Shown: positions 7,207 to 15,205 of the stretch, piece after piece
How the letters are laid out: the number at the start of each line of letters is the position of its first letter
How positions within the stretch are numbered: position 1 is the first letter of the stretch
NCBI GenBank assembly: GCA_023416175.1
Contig: JAEZIE010000017.1
Span: forward strand, 1-19,665
Direction of reading: 5' to 3'
DNA length: 19,665 nucleotides
Origin: Bacillota bacterium
GTDB taxonomy: Bacteria; Bacillota; Clostridia; Christensenellales; CAG-138
Program-made: the position numbers and the translations under genes
Notes under the pieces: model-generated
Databases searched by the model: none
The model's input: only the letters and a program-made list of their open reading frames with translations
What the model was told of the DNA's origin: nothing

Positions 7207-9843
7207 ATGGGACACAAGTACGTTTATCTTTTCAGCGAGGGCAACGCACAGATGAAAAACCTTCTGGGCGGCAAGGGTGCGAACCTGGCGGAGATGACCG
7301 GGTTGGGTCTTCCCGTTCCGTTTGGATTTACCATCACCACCGAAGCCTGCACGCGTTATTATGAGGACGGAAAGCGCGTCGGCAACGATATTGAGGAACA
7401 GATATTCAAGGCCGTAGCTGAGCTTGAGAAGGTCGCAGGCAAAAAATTTGGCGACGTAAAGGATCCCTTCCTTGTTTCCGTACGCTCCGGCGCACGTGCT
7501 TCCATGCCGGGCATGATGGATACGATACTGAATTTGGGCCTCAACGATGAAACCGTTGTCGGTCTAGCAACACTGACCAACAACGAGCGCTTTGCGTATG
7601 ACAGTTATCGCCGTTTCATCCAGATGTTCAGCGACGTCGTCATGGAAGTGGAAAAGGCCAAGTTCGAAGAAATCTTGGACGAAGTCAAGCATGAAAACGG
7701 CTGCAAGCAGGATACCGATTTGACTGCGGACAACCTCAAAGAGGTCGTCAAGCGCTATAAGAAGCTGTATGTCAAGGAAAAGGGCCATGAGTTCCCGCAG
7801 GATCCCAAGGTACAGCTCATGGAATCTGCACAGGCCGTGTTCCGCAGCTGGGACAACCCCCGCGCCATCGTATACCGCCGCATGAACGACATCCCCTCCG
7901 ATTGGGGTACCGCCGTTAACGTCCAGGCAATGGTGTTCGGCAACATGGGCAACGATTGCGGCACAGGCGTCGCGTTCACGCGTAACCCCTCCACCGGCGA
8001 AAACAAACTCTACGGCGAATATCTGATGAACGCACAGGGCGAAGACGTTGTGGCGGGTATCCGTACGCCTTCCCCGATTTCGGAGCTTGCAAGCGGCATG
8101 CCCGAAGTGTTTGCACAGTTCAATAAAATTGCGCAGACCCTCGAAAAACACTACCGCGATATGCAGGATATGGAGTTCACCATCGAGCGCGGCAAGCTCT
8201 TCATGCTCCAGACTCGTAACGGTAAGCGTACCGCTGCCGCTGCGCTGCAGATTGCAGTTGACCTCGTCAACGAAGGCATGATCACCAAGGAAGAAGCGCT
8301 GTTGAAGATCGACCCGCGTTCCTTGGACTCCCTGCTCCATCCCACGTTTGAAGTTTCCGCCATCAAGAAGGCCAAAGCCATTGCACATGGCTTGCCCGCT
8401 TCCCCCGGCGCCGCCTGCGGCCGCGTATACTTCACCGCCCTTGACGCCACCGAGGCTGTAAAGCGCGGCGAAAAGGTTATTCTGGTGCGCCTTGAGACTT
8501 CCCCCGAGGATATCGAGGGCATGTATGCGTCCGAAGGCATCCTGACCGCCCGCGGCGGCATGACCTCTCACGCGGCGGTCGTTGCGCGCGGCATGGGTAC
8601 CTGCTGCGTCGCCGGCTGCTCCGAGATTATGGTTAAGGAAAAGGAACATCTTTTCACCACCGTAAACGGACAGACCATCAAAGAGGGCGATTGGATCTCG
8701 CTCGACGGTTCTACCGGTAATGTCTACGGCGAAAAGATCCCCACAGTGGAAGCCGCCGTTTCCGGCAACTTTGCCGCTATCATGGGCTGGGCGGACGAAG
8801 TGCGCAAGCTCAAGGTCCGGACCAATGCGGATACTCCGCATGATGCCGAGCAGGCCATCAAGTTTGGCGCGGAAGGCATCGGCCTGTGCCGCACCGAGCA
8901 TATGTTCTTTGGCGAAGGCCGTATTCCCGCCATGCGCGAGATGATCGTCTCCAAGGACGAAGCGAGCCGCCGCAAAGCGCTTGCGAAGTTGCTGCCCATG
9001 CAGCGTTCGGACTTCAAGGGCATTTACAAGGCGATGAAGGGCTATCCCGTTACCATCCGCCTTCTGGATCCCCCGCTCCATGAGTTCCTGCCCAACGAGG
9101 AGGCCGACATCAAGGCGCTGGCTGCGGAAATGGGCCTGACGTTTGAAGAGCTTAAGCTGACGGTTTCAAACCTCCATGAGCTCAACCCCATGCTGGGCCA
9201 CCGTGGCTGCCGTCTGGCTGTCACCTATCCTGAGATCGCTGAAATGCAGGCGCGCGCCATCATTGAAGCCGCCATCGAAGTCCGCCAGGAAACCGGCCTT
9301 GATATCGTGCCCGAGATCATGATCCCGCTCGTAGGCGACGTGAAAGAACTCCAGTTTGTCAAGGAGTTCGTGGACAAGACCGCGCAGGAAGTCATGAAAG
9401 AGCGCAGCACCACCATCAAGTACCTGGTCGGTACCATGATCGAAGTGCCGCGTGCCGCGCTTGTGGCCGACAGCATCGCGAAGTCCGCCGAATTCTTCTC
9501 CTTTGGCACCAATGACCTTTCCCAGATGACGTTCGGCTTCAGCCGCGACGATGCGGGCAAGTTCCTGGATGACTATTATAAGAAGAAGATATTTGAAAGC
9601 GATCCGTTCGCCAAGGTCGATCAGGAGGGCGTAGGCCGCCTGATGAAGCTCGCCACGACCGAAGGCCGCAGCGTCCGCCCCGAACTCAAAGTTGGCATCT
9701 GCGGCGAACACGGCGGCGATCCTTCCACCATCGAATTCTGCCACAAGCTGGGGCTCAACTACGTTTCCTGCTCGCCGTTCCGCGTACCCATCGCAAGGCT
9801 CGCTGCGGCACAGGCCAGCATCAAAGAGGAAAAGGGCGAGTAA
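7207..9843 (+). CDS. ppdK: Pyruvate, phosphate dikinase (PPDK)
   Basis: The 878-residue enzyme interconverts pyruvate + ATP + phosphate and PEP + AMP + PPi, and in anaerobic Clostridia often serves glycolysis/gluconeogenesis. The N-terminal nucleotide-binding domain starts with YVYLFSEGNAQMKNLLGGKGANLAEM. The swivelling phosphohistidine domain carries GGMTSHAAVVARGMG with catalytic H455 and the neighbouring regulatory-type T453, the same numbering as the Clostridium symbiosum enzyme. The C-terminal PEP/pyruvate barrel shows GLCRTEHMF, GTMIEVPRAAL, SFGTNDLSQMTFGFSRDDA and CGEHGGDP with C832. The ATG at 7207 follows AGGAGGA (7194-7200) by 6 nt; the frame extends further upstream, but this start fits both the site and the family N-terminus. 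A degraded copy of its last ~15 codons occurs again at 11556-11602. Confidence 0.97.
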   Translation: MGHKYVYLFSEGNAQMKNLLGGKGANLAEMTGLGLPVPFGFTITTEACTRYYEDGKRVGNDIEEQIFKAVAELEKVAGKKFGDVKDPFLVSVRSGARASMPGMMDTILNLGLNDETVVGLATLTNNERFAYDSYRRFIQMFSDVVMEVEKAKFEEILDEVKHENGCKQDTDLTADNLKEVVKRYKKLYVKEKGHEFPQDPKVQLMESAQAVFRSWDNPRAIVYRRMNDIPSDWGTAVNVQAMVFGNMGNDCGTGVAFTRNPSTGENKLYGEYLMNAQGEDVVAGIRTPSPISELASGMPEVFAQFNKIAQTLEKHYRDMQDMEFTIERGKLFMLQTRNGKRTAAAALQIAVDLVNEGMITKEEALLKIDPRSLDSLLHPTFEVSAIKKAKAIAHGLPASPGAACGRVYFTALDATEAVKRGEKVILVRLETSPEDIEGMYASEGILTARGGMTSHAAVVARGMGTCCVAGCSEIMVKEKEHLFTTVNGQTIKEGDWISLDGSTGNVYGEKIPTVEAAVSGNFAAIMGWADEVRKLKVRTNADTPHDAEQAIKFGAEGIGLCRTEHMFFGEGRIPAMREMIVSKDEASRRKALAKLLPMQRSDFKGIYKAMKGYPVTIRLLDPPLHEFLPNEEADIKALAAEMGLTFEELKLTVSNLHELNPMLGHRGCRLAVTYPEIAEMQARAIIEAAIEVRQETGLDIVPEIMIPLVGDVKELQFVKEFVDKTAQEVMKERSTTIKYLVGTMIEVPRAALVADSIAKSAEFFSFGTNDLSQMTFGFSRDDAGKFLDDYYKKKIFESDPFAKVDQEGVGRLMKLATTEGRSVRPELKVGICGEHGGDPSTIEFCHKLGLNYVSCSPFRVPIARLAAAQASIKEEKGE

Positions 9844-9932
9844 CGGACTGGTTCCGCCCATAAGTAGCCGAATTTGAGAAGTAGTAAAAGTTTTATGTAG
9901 CAAGGGCTTGAGTGACCTGACATAAAATAAAG

Positions 9933-9972
9933 AAAGGGTATTATCTCTTTATGAGGGATAATACCCTTTTAG
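9933..9972 (+). terminator. Intrinsic terminator downstream of ppdK
   Basis: A 13-bp perfect stem, AAAGGGTATTATC (9933-9945) with GATAATACCCTTT (9957-9969), can be extended by a few inner pairs and is followed by TTTAGTTT. It is AT-rich, like the mgtE block that starts around here, so it may have arrived with that block. Confidence 0.8.
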
Positions 9973-10035
9973 TTTGGTCATTTGCATTATTTAATTTGAA
10001 GCTAAACTAAATATATGTTACCCTTTAGTTTCTTA

Positions 10036-10064
10036 TTGCGTTCTCTTACCTATTTTTTTAGGAT
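10036..10064 (+). promoter_or_regulatory. Possible promoter for the mgtE region
   Basis: TTGCGT (10036-10041), 17 bp, TAGGAT (10059-10064). Match to consensus is moderate and the region is AT-rich, so chance matches are likely. I saw no recognisable M-box magnesium riboswitch between the terminator and mgtE. Confidence 0.35.
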
Positions 10065-10104
10065 TTTGCTTTAATAATATTTTGGAAAAATGGAGGTGGT
10101 TGTT

Positions 10105-10176
10105 ATGGATTGTGAACCAGTTATTTTAATGAAAAAGAGAATAATAGAGTTAAAGCCATGGCTACCAATCGGATAG
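10105..10176 (+). CDS. 23-codon upstream ORF before mgtE (possible leader peptide)
   Basis: An ATG preceded by GGAGGTGG (10092-10099, 5 nt spacing) opens a 23-residue ORF that begins MDCEPVIL, has a basic middle (MKKR) and ends KPWLPIG. It stops 24 bp before mgtE. The good ribosome binding site suggests it is translated. Short proline-containing leader ORFs are known to control magnesium transporter genes in enterobacteria (mgtL before mgtA); whether this ORF acts that way is inference. It could also be a spurious or decayed ORF. I recognise no family. Confidence 0.45.
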   Translation: MDCEPVILMKKRIIELKPWLPIG

Positions 10177-10200
10177 TTTGGCACTAAGGAGGGCTACAAA

Positions 10201-11535
10201 ATGAAAGAAATGATTCTTGATCTTATTGATCAAGGCAAATATGCTCAGGTGAGAAAAGAAGTTGTCGATATGAATGTAGTTGATATTGCACAACTTTTTG
10301 AACAAATTGACCAGCAAAAATTATTGATGGTATTCAGAATACTCCCCAAAGAGATTGCATCGGGTGTATTTTCATATATACCATATGAACTTCAAAGATA
10401 TATTATTGAATCCATTACTGACAAGGAAATTAAAAGTATTTTAGATGAACTATTTTTTGACGATACAATTGATTTTTTAGAAGAAATGCCGTCAAATATC
10501 GTAAAGAAGGTTCTTAAAAATACAGATGAAAAAACAAGAAGACTTATTAATCAATTTCTAAACTATCCTGAAGATTCTGCTGGAAGCATAATGACTATAG
10601 AGTATGTTGACTTGAAAAAGGAAATGACAGTCAAGCAGGCAGTACAGCACATTAAGAAGACAGGGCTAGACAAGGAGACGATTGATACTTGTTATGTTAT
10701 AGATAATAACAGAGAACTTGAAGGTGTAATATCAATAAGAAAACTTATATTTAGTGAAGACACAATAATAGTTGAAGATATTATGGAAACAGATGCTATA
10801 TATGTGAATACTCACGATGATCAGGAAAAAATCGCGTTCTTGTTTAAAAAGTATGACCTTCTTTCCATGCCCGTCGTTGATAAGGAATGCAGGCTAGTTG
10901 GGATTGTAACAATAGATGATATTGTAGATATTATAGACCAGGAAAATACCGAAGATTTTCAGAAAATGGCCGCTATGCAGCCTTCAGAAAAAGAATATCT
11001 GAAGACAAATGCATTAATATTAGCAAAGCACAGAATAACTTGGCTTGTAGTTTTAATGCTTTCTGCAACATTTACAGGAAATATTATCCGAAGATATGAG
11101 GACGTGTTGCAATCGGTAGTGGTACTTGCTTCCTTTATTCCAATGCTCATGGACACAGGGGGAAATGCTGGTTCCCAGTCATCAACACTTATAATCAGAG
11201 GGTTAGCTTTAGGAGAAATAGAGCTAAAGGATGCTTTTAAGGTTTTATGGAAGGAATTCCAAGTAAGCTGTGTTGCCGGAATAACCTTATCTGCTTTAAA
11301 TTTTGTAAGGATATATTATTTTGAAAAGGCTGGCTTTTTAATATCTGTTACTGTATGCATAACTTTGTTTTTTACTGTTATGTTAGCAAAAATTGTAGGA
11401 GGGATACTACCTATCATAGCTCAAAAACTTAAGGTAGACCCGGCGATTATGGCGAGTCCGCTAATAACAACTATTGTTGATGCCGTAGCTCTTATTATAT
11501 ATTTCACTACTGCTACATGGCTATTAGGGATATAG
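10201..11535 (+). CDS. mgtE: Magnesium transporter MgtE
   Basis: The 444-residue protein has the full MgtE layout: a helical N domain (about 1-125), a pair of CBS domains (about 130-250, ending VGIVTIDDIVDII) and a five-helix membrane domain (about 275-444). The membrane part has the signature PMLMDTGGNAGSQSSTLIIR and the final DPAIMASPLITTIVDAVALI, with the acidic residue used for ion binding in this family. It imports Mg2+ and is gated by cytosolic Mg2+ through the N and CBS domains. AAGGAGGG (10186-10193) lies 7 nt before the ATG. Base composition is strikingly lower in GC than all neighbours, with many AT-ending codons, unlike the rest of the window. Together with the ppdK fragment downstream this points to horizontal acquisition. 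Confidence 0.95.
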   Translation: MKEMILDLIDQGKYAQVRKEVVDMNVVDIAQLFEQIDQQKLLMVFRILPKEIASGVFSYIPYELQRYIIESITDKEIKSILDELFFDDTIDFLEEMPSNIVKKVLKNTDEKTRRLINQFLNYPEDSAGSIMTIEYVDLKKEMTVKQAVQHIKKTGLDKETIDTCYVIDNNRELEGVISIRKLIFSEDTIIVEDIMETDAIYVNTHDDQEKIAFLFKKYDLLSMPVVDKECRLVGIVTIDDIVDIIDQENTEDFQKMAAMQPSEKEYLKTNALILAKHRITWLVVLMLSATFTGNIIRRYEDVLQSVVVLASFIPMLMDTGGNAGSQSSTLIIRGLALGEIELKDAFKVLWKEFQVSCVAGITLSALNFVRIYYFEKAGFLISVTVCITLFFTVMLAKIVGGILPIIAQKLKVDPAIMASPLITTIVDAVALIIYFTTATWLLGI

Positions 11536-11555
11536 ATTTGAACAGTAGAGATTGG

Positions 11556-11602
11556 CCTATTTTGATTGCTGCATCACAGGCCAGTATCAAAGACGAAAGG
11601 GC
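11556..11602 (+). pseudogene. Decayed copy of the ppdK 3' end
   Basis: Positions 11568-11602 match the ppdK end at 9802-9837 in about 31 of 36 bases with a single-base gap. Translated, it reads PILIAASQASIKDE against PIARLAAAQASIKEE at the PPDK C-terminus, so similarity starts near 11556. It has no stop at the equivalent place, and weaker similarity (AGT, ACGGAC, TGG) continues past the ppdK stop codon. It is therefore a duplicated remnant that bounds the mgtE block on the right. Confidence 0.85.
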
Positions 11603-11685
11603 AGTGCACGGACGCTGGAACGGATGCATATGAAGGAGCATGAAGCCTCGAAATTTGGCTTTGTTGCGAACAATTTCAGGTTAGG

Positions 11686-11714
11686 TTGCATTCAATGCGC
11701 GTTTGTGCTAAGAT
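11686..11714 (+). promoter_or_regulatory. Sigma-A-type promoter for tig
   Basis: TTGCAT (11686-11691), 17 bp, TAAGAT (11709-11714); two overlapping GATAAT alternatives follow at 11712 and 11721. The -35 hexamer is identical to that of the ppdK promoter. Confidence 0.6.
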
Positions 11715-11773
11715 AATTCGGATAATGGCTATACGTGCGGATACGCATGAAAAGAGTAACATGGAGGACTAGG

Positions 11774-13087
11774 ATGGCGACCGTTGAAACACTTGAGAAT
11801 AAAAAGGTAAAGCTTACGGTAGAAGTGGGCAAAGAAGCGTTCGCAGAAGCGTTGCAGCAGGCATATCAGAAGTCCAAAGCACGCTTTGCAGTGCCGGGTT
11901 TCCGTAAGGGCAAGGCCCCGCGCAAGGTGATTGAAACCATGTACGGCGAAGGCGTATTCTATGAGGATGCTTTTGAACTTGTATATGCCGAAGCTTACGA
12001 TAAAGCAGTGGAAGAACACCATATCGATCCGGTAGAACGCCCCGATATCTCCATTGAGAAGATCGGCGTGGACGAAGGCGTTGTGTTCACGGCAGAGGTC
12101 GCCGTCCGGCCCGAGGTTTCACTGGGCGCCTATAAGGGTATAGAAATAACGAACAGAGCGTATACTGTTGAAGACTCTGAACTTGATTCACTTCTTGAGC
12201 AGGAGCGTGAAAAGGTAGCGCGCTATGTGGAAATGGAGCGTCCCGTCGAAAACGGCGACCGCGTCCTGCTCGATTATTCCGGCAGCGTGGATGGCGTAAA
12301 ATTTGAAGGCGGCACCGCCCAGGATCAGACGCTTGAAATCGGTTCCGGCACGTTTATCCCCGGCTTTGAAGAGCAGCTTGTTGGCATGCTGAAGGATGAA
12401 GAAAAGGATATTACCGTAACCTTCCCCGAAGAGTACCATGCTGAAGAGCTCAAGGGCAAAGAAGCGGTCTTTGCCGTAAAGATCAAGGGCATTCAGAAAA
12501 AGGAACTTCCCGAATTGGATGACGAGTTCGCGAAGGATATTTCCGAGTTTGATACACTCGAAGAGTTCCGCGCGGACAAGCGCAAGCAGCTGGAAGAGCG
12601 CAACGCCCAGCGCGCCAAGGCGGAGATGGAGGACGAAGCCATCAAGATCGCAACCCAAAATGCGACGTTCGATGTGCCCGTTGCCATGATCGAGCGCCAG
12701 ATGGACTATATGCTGCAGGATATTTCCTATCGGTTGTCCATGTCCGGCCTGAAGCTTGAGCAGTATTGCCAGTATATGGGCACGGATCCGAGGACCCTGC
12801 GCGAAGGCTACCGTGTAGAAGCGGAACAGCGCGTGCGCGCGCAGTTGGTGCTTGAGGCGATCGGGAAGGCCGAGAAGATCGAGGCCACCGAAGAAGAACT
12901 TGCGCATGAGATTGAGCATTACGCCGGGCATGCGGGGAAAGAGGCTTCAGAATTCAAGGCCACCCTCAAGGATCAGGATATTGAGTATTTCAAGGAGCGC
13001 ATCACAGTGCAGAAGACAGTTGATCTTCTCATTGCGAACGCCAAACTTGTTGATAAGGCGGAAGACAAAGAGGAAGCCGGGGCATAA
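11774..13087 (+). CDS. tig: Trigger factor (ribosome-associated chaperone/prolyl isomerase)
   Basis: The 437-residue protein binds near the ribosome exit tunnel and folds nascent chains. The N-terminal ribosome-binding domain has the signature GFRKGKAPRKVIE. The FKBP-type domain runs from about NGDRVLLDYSGSVDG through GSGTFIPGFEEQLVGM to KIKGIQKKELPELDDEFA, and the rest is the helical chaperone body. I chose the ATG at 11774, preceded by TGGAGGA (11762-11768), over an upstream in-frame ATG at 11735, because the product then begins ATVETLENKKVKLTVEV, the family's usual opening. It heads the conserved tig-clpP-clpX cluster. Confidence 0.95.
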   Translation: MATVETLENKKVKLTVEVGKEAFAEALQQAYQKSKARFAVPGFRKGKAPRKVIETMYGEGVFYEDAFELVYAEAYDKAVEEHHIDPVERPDISIEKIGVDEGVVFTAEVAVRPEVSLGAYKGIEITNRAYTVEDSELDSLLEQEREKVARYVEMERPVENGDRVLLDYSGSVDGVKFEGGTAQDQTLEIGSGTFIPGFEEQLVGMLKDEEKDITVTFPEEYHAEELKGKEAVFAVKIKGIQKKELPELDDEFAKDISEFDTLEEFRADKRKQLEERNAQRAKAEMEDEAIKIATQNATFDVPVAMIERQMDYMLQDISYRLSMSGLKLEQYCQYMGTDPRTLREGYRVEAEQRVRAQLVLEAIGKAEKIEATEEELAHEIEHYAGHAGKEASEFKATLKDQDIEYFKERITVQKTVDLLIANAKLVDKAEDKEEAGA

Positions 13088-13168
13088 ATAAGCCCTGGAG
13101 CCTGAAACAGGCGGCATCGTCGTTTTCGCCTTGACGGAAAGTAAGATATTTAAAGGAGGAAAACGGGT

Positions 13169-13753
13169 ATGAGTTTAATCCCAATGGTCGTAGAGCAAAC
13201 CAATCGCGGCGAGCGTTCTTACGATATTTATTCGCGCCTGCTCAAGGACCGCATTGTGTTCCTGGGCGGCGAAGTAACGGATGATGAGGCTAACCTCATC
13301 GTGGCGCAGTTGCTGTTCCTGGAGGCGGAGGATCCGGATAAGGACATCAGCCTCTACATCAACAGCCCTGGCGGTTCCGTTACCGCAGGCATGGCAATTT
13401 ACGATACGATGCAGTACATCAAGTGCGACGTCTCCACCATCTGCATCGGCATGGCCGCGTCCATGGGCGCGTTCCTGCTGGCCGCGGGCGCGAAGGGCAA
13501 GCGCAAGGCGCTGCCCAACGCGGAGATCATGATCCATCAGCCGTCCGGCGGCGTACGCGGCCAGACCACGGATATCCAGATCCAGGCGGAGCGGATGATC
13601 GCCATCAAAAAGTCGCTCAACGAGATACTGTCTAACCGTACCGGCCAGCCAATTGAGAAAGTGACCATCGATACCGAGCGCGATAACTTTATGACCGCCG
13701 AGCAGGCGCGCGCCTATGGCTTGGTGGATCAGATCATTCCCCCGAGAAGGTAG
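13169..13753 (+). CDS. clpP: ATP-dependent Clp protease proteolytic subunit ClpP
   Basis: The 194-residue peptidase has the complete catalytic triad at canonical positions: S98 in CIGMAASMGAF, H123 in MIHQPSGGVRGQ and D172 in TERDNFM. ClpP forms a double heptamer chamber fed by ClpX. A strong AAAGGAGGA (13152-13160) precedes the ATG by 8 nt. It lies 81 bp after tig and 7 bp before clpX, so co-transcription with clpX is near certain. Confidence 0.97.
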   Translation: MSLIPMVVEQTNRGERSYDIYSRLLKDRIVFLGGEVTDDEANLIVAQLLFLEAEDPDKDISLYINSPGGSVTAGMAIYDTMQYIKCDVSTICIGMAASMGAFLLAAGAKGKRKALPNAEIMIHQPSGGVRGQTTDIQIQAERMIAIKKSLNEILSNRTGQPIEKVTIDTERDNFMTAEQARAYGLVDQIIPPRR

Positions 13754-13760
13754 GTAATTT

Positions 13761-15017
13761 ATGCCGAAATATGATGATAAGGGCCCCGTCAAGTGCACAT
13801 TCTGCGGGAAAAACCAGGATGAGGTGCATCGTATCATAGCGGGCCCGGGCGTGTATATCTGCAATGAGTGCGTGGAGCTATGCCGCGAAATCATTGATGA
13901 GGATACCGCCACGCAGCCTGTGGACCTTTCCGATGTCCCCAAGCCGCAGGAAATCATGAACACACTCAATCAGTACGTCGTCGGGCAGCAACAGGCCAAA
14001 AAGGCGCTGTCCGTGGCCGTATACAATCACTATAAGCGCATCGGCGCGGGCGCGGCCCGCGATGATGTGGAACTGCAAAAGAGCAACATCATCATGCTGG
14101 GGCCTACGGGCTGCGGGAAGACCATACTGGCCCAGACCTTAGCGAAAATATTGAACGTACCCTTTGCCATGGCGGACGCCACCTCCCTGACTGAGGCGGG
14201 CTATGTGGGCGAGGACGTGGAGAACATTCTCTTAAAGCTCATCCAGGCTGCCGATTATGATGTGGAGCGCGCTGAAAAAGGCATCATCTACATCGACGAG
14301 ATCGATAAGATTGCAAGAAAGAGCGAGAATCCTTCCATCACCCGCGATGTTTCCGGTGAAGGCGTGCAGCAGGCGCTTTTGAAAATACTCGAAGGCACCA
14401 CCGCAAGCGTTCCCCCGCAGGGCGGCAGAAAGCATCCGCACCAGGAGTTCATTCAGATCGACACCACGAACATCCTATTCATCTGCGGCGGCGCTTTTGC
14501 TGGCATCGACGACATCATCAAAAAGCGTACCGGCGAAAAGCTGATGGGCTTTGGCGCGGACGTTCAGAGCAATAATCAGAAGGACATCGGCGCAATTCTT
14601 CGGGATATTTTGCCCGAGGATCTTTTGAAGTACGGCCTGATCCCCGAGTTCGTGGGCCGTATGCCGGTAATCGTCACGCTGCATCAGCTGGACGAGTCGG
14701 CGCTTCTTTCCATCCTCACCGAGCCCAAGAATGCGCTCGCCAAGCAGTATAAACGCCTGTTTGAAATGGACGGCGTGGAGCTGCACTTCGATGAGGCGGC
14801 GTTAAAAGCTGTCGCCCAAAAAGCGATCGACCGGAAAACCGGCGCGCGCGGCTTAAGGGCCATACTCGAAGAGGCCATGATGGATATCATGTACGATATC
14901 CCTTCAAGGAGCGATGTCGCGAGCTGCACCATTACCAGGGAAACCATTGAGCGCACCCAGCCGCCGCTATTGAAGCTGCGGGAGGAAAAGCGGTTAAAAT
15001 CCGGAGACGGCGCATAA
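13761..15017 (+). CDS. clpX: ATP-dependent Clp protease ATP-binding subunit ClpX
   Basis: The 418-residue AAA+ unfoldase has the N-terminal zinc-binding domain with C12, C15, C34 and C37. Walker A GPTGCGKT is at 114-121 and Walker B IIYIDEID has D179-E180. The GYVGEDVEN segment, the ClpP-docking loop (LMGF, corresponding to the IGF tripeptide) and the sensor-2 motif GARGLR are all present. It unfolds tagged substrates and threads them into ClpP. Length and domain order are normal. Its ribosome binding site appears to lie over the end of clpP (AGAAGGTAGG), and the operon ends with a terminator at 15028. Confidence 0.97.
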   Translation: MPKYDDKGPVKCTFCGKNQDEVHRIIAGPGVYICNECVELCREIIDEDTATQPVDLSDVPKPQEIMNTLNQYVVGQQQAKKALSVAVYNHYKRIGAGAARDDVELQKSNIIMLGPTGCGKTILAQTLAKILNVPFAMADATSLTEAGYVGEDVENILLKLIQAADYDVERAEKGIIYIDEIDKIARKSENPSITRDVSGEGVQQALLKILEGTTASVPPQGGRKHPHQEFIQIDTTNILFICGGAFAGIDDIIKKRTGEKLMGFGADVQSNNQKDIGAILRDILPEDLLKYGLIPEFVGRMPVIVTLHQLDESALLSILTEPKNALAKQYKRLFEMDGVELHFDEAALKAVAQKAIDRKTGARGLRAILEEAMMDIMYDIPSRSDVASCTITRETIERTQPPLLKLREEKRLKSGDGA

Positions 15018-15027
15018 AACAAGTTAT

Positions 15028-15058
15028 AAAAGAGGCGGGATATCCCGTCTCTTTTGTC
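15028..15058 (+). terminator. Intrinsic terminator after clpX
   Basis: Arms AAAAGAGGCGGG (15028-15039) and CCCGTCTCTTTT (15044-15055) pair over 12 bp with one G-T wobble, a 4-nt ATAT loop and a T-rich tail. Confidence 0.85.
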
Positions 15059-15090
15059 TTAAAGTGCGCCTATAGTTTATAAAATGGGTT

Positions 15091-15139
15091 TTTAGGGCCG
15101 TTACGGCCCTAAACGGAGGTTTGGAGGCAGCGCCTCCAA
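15091..15139 (+). repeat. Two-palindrome repeat element between clpX and the 58-residue gene
   Basis: The first palindrome has 10-bp arms TTTAGGGCCG (15091-15100) and CGGCCCTAAA (15104-15113) with loop TTA. The second has 8-bp arms TTGGAGGC (15121-15128) and GCCTCCAA (15132-15139) with loop AGC. The first matches the palindrome at 5840-5862 except at two paired positions, both changed on both arms so that pairing is kept. Confidence 0.75.
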
Positions 15140-15184
15140 CATATCGCGTTTTTCCGCGCATGAAGAAAGCGATCCTTCCATAAA

Positions 15185-15204
15185 CTACTCACCGAGGTGA
15201 GTAG
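15185..15204 (+). promoter_or_regulatory. Hairpin covering the ribosome binding site of the 58-residue gene
   Basis: Perfect 9-bp arms CTACTCACC (15185-15193) and GGTGAGTAG (15196-15204) are separated by only GA. The right arm contains the Shine-Dalgarno-like GAGGTGA and ends immediately before the ATG at 15206, so folding would hide the site. Confidence 0.6.
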
Positions 15205-15205
15205 A

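Noticed and set aside
7564..9081. 505-codon open frame on the minus strand inside ppdK
   Set aside because: It is antisense to an unmistakable PPDK, with low-complexity His/Gly/Ala-rich translation and no family features. It arises from the GC-rich codon pattern of ppdK.
9963..10041. Near direct repeat of TACCCTTTAGTTT and neighbouring TTGC at 9963 and 10019
   Set aside because: The first copy is partly the terminator arm and the match needs several gaps. In AT-rich DNA this is weak evidence for an operator.
9970..10200. M-box magnesium riboswitch before mgtE
   Set aside because: No recognisable M-box core and too little room upstream of the short ORF; a covariance search would settle it.
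11624..11685. 14-codon ORF with AGGAG upstream between the ppdK remnant and tig
   Set aside because: Too short, within decayed sequence and without conserved features; likely chance.
12188..12931. 247-codon minus-strand frame inside tig
   Set aside because: Antisense shadow of the trigger factor gene, with no ribosome binding site or recognisable motif.
13175..13969. 264-codon minus-strand frame across clpP and clpX
   Set aside because: Antisense to two certain genes, and its translation has no coherent domain.
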